A program made the position numbers and the translations under genes. From contig JBFWWW010000052.1 in NCBI GenBank assembly GCA_050245975.1, forward strand, positions 1-21,205: a stretch of 21,205 nt of DNA, read 5' to 3'. The notes below the pieces were generated by a model, which saw only the letters and a list, made by a program, of their open reading frames with translations, had not been told where the DNA came from and ran no database searches. Origin of the DNA: JBFWWW01 sp050245975. GTDB taxonomy: Bacteria > Pseudomonadota > Alphaproteobacteria > Rhizobiales > Hyphomicrobiaceae. Shown one piece after another: positions 15,304 to 21,205 of this stretch (positions within the stretch are counted from its first letter, which is position 1; each line of letters begins with the position of its first letter).

Positions 15304-16242
15304 ATGAATCGACCCATCCCGAGCATGGCCCCGACGACGGCCCCGAGCACGGCCAGGACCCGGCGCCGCGCGATCGCCATCGGCTCGATCGTCGTCGCCT
15401 GCCTCGTCATGGCCCTCAAGTACGCGGCCTACCTGCGCACGGGCAGCGTAGCCCTTTATTCGGATGCGCTGGAAAGCATCGTCAACGTCACGACGGCTCT
15501 GATCGCGCTCTTCGCGCTCGAAGTGGCGCGGCGGCCGGCCGACCGGCAACACCAGTTCGGCCACCACAAGGCCGAATATTTCTCGGCCGTGATCGAGGGC
15601 GTCCTCATCGTCATCGCCGCGCTCCTGATCGTGCGCGAGGCCTACGACGCACTGATTCGGCCGCGCCCGATCGAGTCGACCGGGACAGGCCTGCTCATCA
15701 ACGGCCTCGCCACCGCTCTCAACGCGATATGGGCATGGTTCCTGGTCACCCGCGGCAAGACGCTGCGCTCGCCGGCGCTGGTTGCGGACGGCTGGCACCT
15801 GGCCACCGACGTCGCCACGTCGCTCGGCGTCATCGTCGGTCTTCTCGCCGCCGCCCTGACGGGTTTCGCGGTGCTCGATCCCGCGCTTGCCATTCTCGTG
15901 GCCCTCAACATCCTCTGGGCGGGCTGGCGCCTGATGACGAAGTCGATCAGCGGCCTGATGGACGAGGCGGTGGCCAGCGACGTGGCGCGGCGCATCCGCG
16001 CCGTGATCTCCGACAAGGCGGAGGGTGCTCTGGAAGCGCACGACCTCAAGACCCGCTCCGCCGGCAGCGCCACCTTCATCGAGTTCCATCTCGTTGTGCC
16101 GGGCGATTTCACGGTGTCGAAGGCGCACGGCATCTGCGATCGCATCGAGCATGCGCTCAAGGAAGAGATCGAGGGCGCCGAGATCCTGATCCACGTCGAG
16201 CCCGAGGGCGAGGCGCAGCACGCAGGTGTGCCGGTATTGTGA
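15304..16242 (+). CDS. Cation diffusion facilitator family transporter
   Basis: A 312-residue CDF exporter that should exchange a divalent metal for protons as a dimer. By alignment from memory with E. coli YiiP, the TM2 ligands D45 and D49 become E57 and N61 (SDALESIVNV, 53-62). The TM5 pair is kept as H165 and D169 (ADGWHLATD). FGHHKAE (85-91) is the conserved loop of site B. The cytoplasmic domain (about 215-305) keeps EAHDLKTRSAG, a second His in EFHLVV and ILIHVEP. The metal is therefore uncertain. Start: ATGs at 15292, 15304 and 15325 are possible and no ribosome-binding site separates them; the middle one is used. The frame upstream to 15055 overlaps the divergent gene and looks non-coding. 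Confidence 0.88.
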   Translation: MNRPIPSMAPTTAPSTARTRRRAIAIGSIVVACLVMALKYAAYLRTGSVALYSDALESIVNVTTALIALFALEVARRPADRQHQFGHHKAEYFSAVIEGVLIVIAALLIVREAYDALIRPRPIESTGTGLLINGLATALNAIWAWFLVTRGKTLRSPALVADGWHLATDVATSLGVIVGLLAAALTGFAVLDPALAILVALNILWAGWRLMTKSISGLMDEAVASDVARRIRAVISDKAEGALEAHDLKTRSAGSATFIEFHLVVPGDFTVSKAHGICDRIEHALKEEIEGAEILIHVEPEGEAQHAGVPVL

Positions 16243-16318
16243 GGGAGGCTGGTGCCATGATCGCGAGCATGTCTGCTGAACCACGATCCGGCCGCTGCGG
16301 CACGCGAACGGCCGTCGC

Positions 16319-16342
16319 AAACGCGCCACGATTGGCGCGTTT
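16319..16342. terminator. Perfect 10-bp inverted repeat after the CDF gene
   Basis: AAACGCGCCA (16319-16328) and TGGCGCGTTT (16333-16342) pair without mismatch around the four-base loop CGAT. It lies 77 bases after the CDF stop and about 100 bases before the next gene. The stem is GC-rich and ends in TTT, which fits an intrinsic terminator with a short T-run; an operator is the alternative. Confidence 0.5.
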
Positions 16343-16449
16343 CGTTGCGGTGATCCTGAACCCGAGTCGCGGCGCCGAAGGCCGGCCTGCGGCTGTGTCG
16401 TGCATGTGAGCGGGAACCGGTAGCAAGAGCCGGCACCAAGGGGATGTCC

Positions 16450-17727
16450 ATGTTCGGCTGGGGCAAGAAGCCCGACGGCTTCGAGTGGCATAAGTACATC
16501 CGGACGACGATCAAGCTGAAGCGCGAGCGCCGCCGCGAGCGCGTCGAGGAGCTGCGCCAGTCCGCTGTCGATCAGGTGCAGGCCGCCGGAGCCAAGATCG
16601 CCGCCGGCAGCAAGGCCGCCGGTGCGGCGGCGCGCGATGGCGCCGTTGCCGGCGCCGGTGTCGCCGCGCGCGTCCTGCGCACCATGCCGCCGCGCATGGC
16701 GGCAGCCCTCGCGCCCCACGTCCACCGGGCGGCCGGCGCAGCGGCCCGCGCAGCCCCGCCGGTGCGCGAGGCCCTCTCGCAGCCGGGGCTTGCCGTGCCG
16801 CTTGCGGTCGCCGGCCTTGCGGCCGTGCTGGCGGGCGTTCTGCGCTGGCGCGCGTTCGGCTTTGACCGCGACGCCGTTCTGCCGCTCCTTGTCGGGGTTC
16901 TGCTCCTGGTTGCCGCGCTCCCGGCCGCGCCGCATCTTGCGCGCCTGCGCCTCTCGCCGGATGCCCTGCGCCTGTCGCCCGACATGCGCGCAGCCCTGTT
17001 CACGCCGCGGACGCTCGGCATCGCCGCCGGCCTGGTGATCGCATCGGTCCTCGGCTGGTTCGCGCTCTCCGCCACGCCGAACCTCCCGCACCTGACGGCC
17101 TTGAGCCCCGCGGGCGGCTCCACATCGTTGACGGGGCATGCGACGGCGCTCAGCGGCGAGCACTTGCGCGTGCGCGGGGAGCTCGTTCATCTCGCCGGCA
17201 TCGACGCGCCGGAGGTGGGCCAGCGCTGCGCGCGGCCGGGCAACCGTGCCTGGCGCTGCGGCGCGGCCGCACGCGATGCGCTGGCGCGGCTGACGCGCGG
17301 CCGCACGGTGAGCTGCACGCTCAACGGCGTCGACGAGCAGAACGTGCCGCTGGCCATCTGCAAGACCGGCGAGAAGGTCGTCAACGAGGAGCTGGTGCGC
17401 TCGGGCCATGTGTTCGCGGCGAGCGGTTTCTTCGCCAGCTATTCCTCCGCCGAGAAGGCCGCGCGCGAGGCCAAGGCCGGCCTGTGGGTCGTGGCCGACC
17501 CCGAACGCCCGGCCGATTTCCGCAACCGCCTGTGGGATGCCGCCAAGCAGCGCGCGCCCGACGGCTGCCCGATCAAAGGCAACATCACCGGCGCGGGACG
17601 CGTCTACTATCTGCCCTGGTCGCCCGACTACGGCCGCGCGCAGGTGCAGCGGGCGCGGGGCGAGCGGTGGTTCTGCTCGGAGTCCGAGGCGATCAGCGCC
17701 GGCTGGAAACCGAGCGAGCGCGGCTAG
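16450..17727 (+). CDS. Three-helix membrane protein with degenerate SNase-like domain
   Basis: A 425-residue protein (427 from the ATG at 16444). AAGGGG ends at 16443, so the second ATG at 16450 has the better spacing. Numbering from 16444: a basic N-terminus (KRERRRERVEELR, 26-38), an Ala-rich helical stretch (40-105), membrane helices at about 116-133, 145-163 and 191-208, a thermonuclease-like domain (229-350) and a C-terminal domain (374-424) with CPIKGNI and GERWFCSESEA. In the nuclease part GIDAPE and NEELVRSG are kept. However, the usual DGDT is SGEH (238-241 region), the Arg before LAGIDAPE is His249, and the second catalytic Arg is missing (DEQNVPLAIC). It is probably not an active nuclease. 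The role is unknown. Confidence 0.82.
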   Translation: MFGWGKKPDGFEWHKYIRTTIKLKRERRRERVEELRQSAVDQVQAAGAKIAAGSKAAGAAARDGAVAGAGVAARVLRTMPPRMAAALAPHVHRAAGAAARAAPPVREALSQPGLAVPLAVAGLAAVLAGVLRWRAFGFDRDAVLPLLVGVLLLVAALPAAPHLARLRLSPDALRLSPDMRAALFTPRTLGIAAGLVIASVLGWFALSATPNLPHLTALSPAGGSTSLTGHATALSGEHLRVRGELVHLAGIDAPEVGQRCARPGNRAWRCGAAARDALARLTRGRTVSCTLNGVDEQNVPLAICKTGEKVVNEELVRSGHVFAASGFFASYSSAEKAAREAKAGLWVVADPERPADFRNRLWDAAKQRAPDGCPIKGNITGAGRVYYLPWSPDYGRAQVQRARGERWFCSESEAISAGWKPSERG

Positions 17728-17730
17728 CCG

Positions 17731-18996
17731 TCATTCCGCCGGCTGCGGCGCTGCGCCCGACACGCGCTCTGTCGGCGTATCGTCCATCATCATCTGCGAG
17801 ATGCCGGCGATCACGCCCACCACGACGCCGAACTGCAGCGCGCGGTCGTAGGAGCCGAGCGCGTCGTAGATCGCGCCGCCGCCCCACGCGCCCAGGAACG
17901 AGCCCACCTGGTGGCTGAAGAAGGCGATGCCTGTCAGCGTCGACAGGAACCTCAGGCCGAAGATCTCCACCACGATGCCGTTGACCAGCGGCACCACGCC
18001 GAGCCACGTCAGCCCCATGACGGCGGCAAACACCAGCGTCGAGGTCGGCGTCACCGGCGAGACGAAATACACCGCGATGGCGAGCGAGCGCACGATGTAG
18101 ACGCAGCCGAGCAGCGTGCGCTTGCGCACATGGTCGCCGAGCCAGCCGAGGCCCCACGAGCCGATGCAGTTGAAAAACCCGATGGTGGCCAGCGCCTGTG
18201 CGCCGAGGATCGGGTCCATGCCGCACAGCGCGAGATAGCTCGGCAGGTGCGTCGTCAGGAACACCAGCTGCAGGCCGCAGACGAAGAACGCGAGGCTCAT
18301 CACCACGTAGCCGCCGTGGCTGCGCGCTTCGCCCAGCGCCTTGCCGAGCGTCATGTTGGCGTCGCGCGTGGTGCGGTTCGGCAGCTTCTCCGCCCGCCCG
18401 CCGATCAGCGCCGCGGGGATCATCAGGAAGCCGACGGCGACGAACGCGAACAGCCCGAGCCGCCAGCCGCCGTGATCGATGACGAGCTGGCCCAGCGGCG
18501 CGCAGAAGAACGTGCCCATCGACCCGGCCGAGGCCAGCATGCCGAATGCGAGGCTGCGCCGGTTCGGCTGCACGATGCGCGCGGCGACGTTGGCGGCCAC
18601 GCCCGACGTCGTGCACGAGAGCGCAAGGCCCACCATCACGCCGGCGCCGAGCGTGATCATGGCCGGCGTCGTGGCACTCGCCGTCAGGATCAGGCCGCCG
18701 ATATAAAGAACCGCACCTGCAAGTCCGATCCATCGTGGCCCGAAGCGGTCGACGAACGCGCCGGCGAACGGCTGCGACACGCCCCACATGATGTTCTGCA
18801 CGGCGATGGCCAGGGCGAAATCGGCTGCCGCGATGCCGAGGTCCTGGACGACCGGCGTCTGGAACAGCCCGATGCTCTGCCGCAGGCCGATGGCGATGCT
18901 CAGCATCGTCGCCGCGCCGGCGAGCATCGCCAGCGCCGCTCCGCGGGTCACCAGATCAGTATGAAAAGATACCGGAATCTCACGCGCTTCAGGCAT
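17731..18996 (-). CDS. MFS transporter
   Basis: A 421-residue membrane protein with about twelve hydrophobic segments. IGLRQSIGLFQTPVVQDLG in the first helix region and GVSQPFAGAFVDRFGPRW (MFS loop 2-3, with the D-R-x-G signature) mark a group often compared with oxalate or monocarboxylate carriers. WGLGWLGDHVRKRTL is the equivalent loop in the second half. The ATG at 18996 follows AAGGGAAG by about seven bases; the longer frame to 19122 is less likely. It is convergent with the SNase-like gene, with three bases between the stops. The second MFS protein of this window (1842-3056) is from a different subgroup. The substrate is unknown. Confidence 0.9.
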   Translation of the reverse strand: MPEAREIPVSFHTDLVTRGAALAMLAGAATMLSIAIGLRQSIGLFQTPVVQDLGIAAADFALAIAVQNIMWGVSQPFAGAFVDRFGPRWIGLAGAVLYIGGLILTASATTPAMITLGAGVMVGLALSCTTSGVAANVAARIVQPNRRSLAFGMLASAGSMGTFFCAPLGQLVIDHGGWRLGLFAFVAVGFLMIPAALIGGRAEKLPNRTTRDANMTLGKALGEARSHGGYVVMSLAFFVCGLQLVFLTTHLPSYLALCGMDPILGAQALATIGFFNCIGSWGLGWLGDHVRKRTLLGCVYIVRSLAIAVYFVSPVTPTSTLVFAAVMGLTWLGVVPLVNGIVVEIFGLRFLSTLTGIAFFSHQVGSFLGAWGGGAIYDALGSYDRALQFGVVVGVIAGISQMMMDDTPTERVSGAAPQPAE

Positions 18997-19157
18997 GATC
19001 GCGCTTCCCTTCGGTGGCCCGCAATTGACCACGCGCCCGTGCCACGACACAAACTGCACCCGGGCCTTTGCCGTCAATGCACAAATTGTTGGCGGACAAT
19101 ATCGCCCCTCGCCGCCACGCACGCGCGCCAGTCTTAGCTATTGAAATCGCTAAACTA

Positions 19158-19574
19158 TCAAACGCCTTGCCAGCGGCCGTCGCCGATGCGGGCCCCGGCC
19201 GGCAACGCCTTCTGATAGAAATACACCCAGCAGCGCAGGACCGTGCCGTCCGTCAGCCTCACGTCCGTCTCGGCACGCCGGTATTCATCGGGCGCACCCG
19301 CGCTCGTCGCGCCGCGCGAGATGCCCTCGTATTCATCGAGCCACGCCAGCGTCGGCCCGGCCTGGGCGAGCCGGTACACCTCGCCGTGCACCACGTCCCC
19401 CGGCTCGTCGCTGCCGGTCATGCCGGGATAGCCGCCGAGCGTGTAGAGCCGCCCCTGCGCGGTGGCGGCCCCCAGAGAGCGCGCTTCGCGCTGCAGGCGC
19501 GCCCGCATCGGGATGCCGATGGCCGTCGTATCCGATGCCATCAGCGTCCCGTAGACGAACAGCAGATCGGTCAT
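19158..19574 (-). CDS. Gamma-glutamylcyclotransferase-family protein
   Basis: A 138-residue cytosolic protein of the GGCT/AIG2-like fold. FVYGTLM (6-12) is the nucleotide-like binding loop that begins the family, GRLYTLGGYPGM (41-52) follows, and DEYEG (80-84) carries the likely catalytic Glu, E83. EYRRAETDVRL and VLRCWVYFY are the last strands. Family members release 5-oxoproline from gamma-glutamyl compounds, but many bacterial ones have no tested substrate. The ATG at 19574 is ten bases after the glyS stop, so the two are cotranscribed. The 160 bases after its stop are relatively AT-rich and should hold the promoter of the leftward MFS gene. Confidence 0.85.
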   Translation of the reverse strand: MTDLLFVYGTLMASDTTAIGIPMRARLQREARSLGAATAQGRLYTLGGYPGMTGSDEPGDVVHGEVYRLAQAGPTLAWLDEYEGISRGATSAGAPDEYRRAETDVRLTDGTVLRCWVYFYQKALPAGARIGDGRWQGV

Positions 19575-19584
19575 CGAGCAGGCC

Positions 19585-21205
19585 TCAGGCAGCGGCGATC
19601 TTCGAGAAGTCGGCAACGTTGAGCGTCGCGGCCCGGATCTGCGACAACAGCCTCAGCCTGTTCTCGCGCACCTTGGCATCGTCGGCGTTCACCGTCACGT
19701 GGTCGAAGAACGCATCGACCGGCGCGCGCAGCTCGGCCAGCGCCCGCATCGCGCCGGCGAAATTCTCCACGTTGATGGCGGCGGTCGTGTCCTGCTTCAC
19801 GCTCTCGATGGCCGCCGCCAGCGCCAGCTCCTCCTTGGCGGTCAGCAGGTCGAGCTTGTAGTCGCCGTCGTGGCTGCGCTTGTCCTTCTTTTCCTCGTCG
19901 CGCAGGATGTTGGTCGCGCGCCGCACGCCGGCCAGCAGGTTGGCGCCGTCGTCGGTCTTGAGGAAATCGCCCAGCGCCGCGACGCGCTTCACGATCAGCG
20001 CCAGGTCGTCCTGCCCGCCGATGGCGAACACGGCATCGATGAGGTCGTGGCGCGCGCCCTTTTCGCGCAGATGCACCTTCAGCCGTTCGGCGAAGAAGTT
20101 CAGCAGGTCGATCGTGTGCGCGTAGACGTCCACGCCGTTGAAGAGAAAGGCGCCGGGGTCCGCCTTGCCGTCGCCCGGCTGCAGCCAGTGCGCGAACTCG
20201 TCCTGCATCAGCGGCACCAGCGGCAGCCGCAGGTCGTTCTCCAGCACGATGCGGACGACGCCCAGCGCCGCGCGGCGCAGCTGATAGGGATCGCCGGACC
20301 CTGTCGGCTTCTCGTCGATGGCCCAGAACCCCGTCAGCATGTCGAGCTTGTCGGCGAGCGCCACGGCGATGGCCACGGTATCGCCGGCATCGGCCTTCGG
20401 CACGCTGTCGCTCGGGCCCCTCGGCCTGTAGTGCAGCTCGATGGCCCGCGCGATCTCGGGCTTGGCGCCCGCCGCCTCGGCGTAGTAGCGGCCCATCAGG
20501 CCCTGCAGCTCGGGAAACTCGCCGACCATGCCGGACACCAGGTCCGCCTTGGCGAGTTGCGCCGCGCGCCGGGCATCCTCGGGCACGGCATCGACGGCGC
20601 CGGCAATCCTGTGGCTCAGCTCGGCGATCCGCTCCACGCGATCCCACTGGCTGCCGAGTTTCTCATGAAACGTGATGCCCTTGAGGGCCAGCCGCATCTC
20701 GTCGAGCGGCTTCTTGAGATCCTGGTCCCAGAAGAACTTCGCATCCGACAGCCGCGCGCGGATCACCTTCTCGTTGCCGGCGATGATCTGCCTGCCGCCA
20801 TCCTTCGGCTTCAGGTTGGAGACGAGCAGGAACCGGTTGGCGAGCTTGCCGGTGCGCGGATGCTTGAGCGAGAAGCACTTCTGGTGCTGCTTCATCGACG
20901 TCGTCAGGCATTCGGCCGGCACGGCGAGGAACGCCTCGTCGAACGTGCCCATCATCACCTGCGGCCATTCCGTCAGGCCGGCATTCTCGGCGAGCAGCGC
21001 CTCGTCCTCGACCAGCGCCAGCTTGTGCTCCCTGGCAAGTTCGTGCGCCTGCTCGCCGATCTGGGCAGCCCGCACCTGCGGATCGAGCAGAACCTTGTTG
21101 GCCTTCAGGGCCTTCGCATAGTCGGCCGCGTCCGCCACCTTGAACGGCTCGTTGCCGTAGAAGCGATGGCCGCGCGTCTCCCTGCCGCTCTCGATGCCGG
21201 CGATG
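19585..21205 (-). CDS. glyS: Glycine-tRNA ligase beta subunit (5' part outside window)
   Basis: The frame is open to the window edge, so about 540 C-terminal residues of a protein usually near 700 are present. GlyS works with GlyQ as a tetramer that charges tRNA-Gly. Family segments: TRGHRFYG just inside the window edge, LLVSNLKPKDGG, FFWDQDLKKPL, GEFPELQGLMGRYYAEAAG, ALADKLDMLTGFWAIDEKPTG and DPYQLRRAALGVVRIVLEN. The C-terminal helical region with anticodon-binding function follows to a TGA at 19585. An internal GTG at 21138 is not the start, since the upstream codons continue the family sequence. The 10-base gap to the cyclotransferase-like gene indicates an operon. glyQ would be expected upstream, outside the window. 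Confidence 0.96.
   Translation of the reverse strand, partial: IAGIESGRETRGHRFYGNEPFKVADAADYAKALKANKVLLDPQVRAAQIGEQAHELAREHKLALVEDEALLAENAGLTEWPQVMMGTFDEAFLAVPAECLTTSMKQHQKCFSLKHPRTGKLANRFLLVSNLKPKDGGRQIIAGNEKVIRARLSDAKFFWDQDLKKPLDEMRLALKGITFHEKLGSQWDRVERIAELSHRIAGAVDAVPEDARRAAQLAKADLVSGMVGEFPELQGLMGRYYAEAAGAKPEIARAIELHYRPRGPSDSVPKADAGDTVAIAVALADKLDMLTGFWAIDEKPTGSGDPYQLRRAALGVVRIVLENDLRLPLVPLMQDEFAHWLQPGDGKADPGAFLFNGVDVYAHTIDLLNFFAERLKVHLREKGARHDLIDAVFAIGGQDDLALIVKRVAALGDFLKTDDGANLLAGVRRATNILRDEEKKDKRSHDGDYKLDLLTAKEELALAAAIESVKQDTTAAINVENFAGAMRALAELRAPVDAFFDHVTVNADDAKVRENRLRLLSQIRAATLNVADFSKIAAA

Noticed and set aside
15121..17409. 762-codon open frame on the - strand
   Set aside because: It is antisense to the CDF transporter and SNase-like genes, which have clear motifs; its own composition is Arg/Ala/Gly-rich with no recognisable domain.
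17911..19137. 408-codon open frame on the + strand
   Set aside because: Antisense to the second MFS transporter, with an Arg/His/Glu-rich shadow composition.
19133..19155. TTAGC / GCTAA dyad after the cyclotransferase-like gene
   Set aside because: Five-base AT-rich arms with a ten-base spacer are too weak for a terminator, and nothing else supports an operator.

Overview
The window is about 21 kb of GC-rich, densely coding bacterial chromosome. It most likely comes from an alphaproteobacterium of the Hyphomicrobiales (Rhizobiales). The grounds are the composition, the many GTG starts, an OpgC-type membrane protein, a short protein with a GHNLGPPLE segment that I associate with this order, and a separate glycine-tRNA ligase beta chain. 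The assignment is an inference from protein style. I saw no tRNA, rRNA, insertion sequence, phage gene or CRISPR array.

Region 1 (1-5285) is metabolic and transport. It holds the 3' end of a succinyl-CoA-ligase alpha paralogue, a small cupin, and a leftward operon of MFS transporter, short conserved protein and MaoC-like dehydratase (the last two overlap at ATGA). A two-helix membrane protein stands opposite a six-helix voltage-sensor potassium channel with a cyclic-nucleotide-binding domain. A small membrane protein with a 15-bp triplicated segment follows. Region 2 (5286-7347) has a 350-base non-coding stretch with a hairpin, an OpgC-family membrane protein and a carboxymuconolactone-decarboxylase-family enzyme.

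Region 3 (7379-14234) is the most interesting part, a self-contained Ser/Thr phosphorylation island. Leftward: a membrane-anchored FHA protein, a soluble FHA protein with a long Pro/Ala linker, and a PP2C phosphatase. Rightward, from the same intergenic region: a membrane-spanning kinase carrying a seven-bladed WD40 propeller predicted on the far side of the membrane, a lipoprotein alpha/beta-hydrolase of the DUF900 type and a small two-helix membrane protein. Kinase, phosphatase and FHA together recall the threonine phosphorylation pathway that controls type VI secretion, but no secretion gene is present here. The shared upstream region carries a perfect 14-bp tandem repeat.

Region 4 (14240-21205) is mixed. 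It has a YdjM-like membrane metal-dependent hydrolase, a cation diffusion facilitator with altered metal ligands, a perfect 10-bp hairpin, and a three-helix membrane protein with a nuclease-like domain whose catalytic residues look lost. A second MFS transporter, a gamma-glutamylcyclotransferase-like protein and the 3' part of glyS complete the window.
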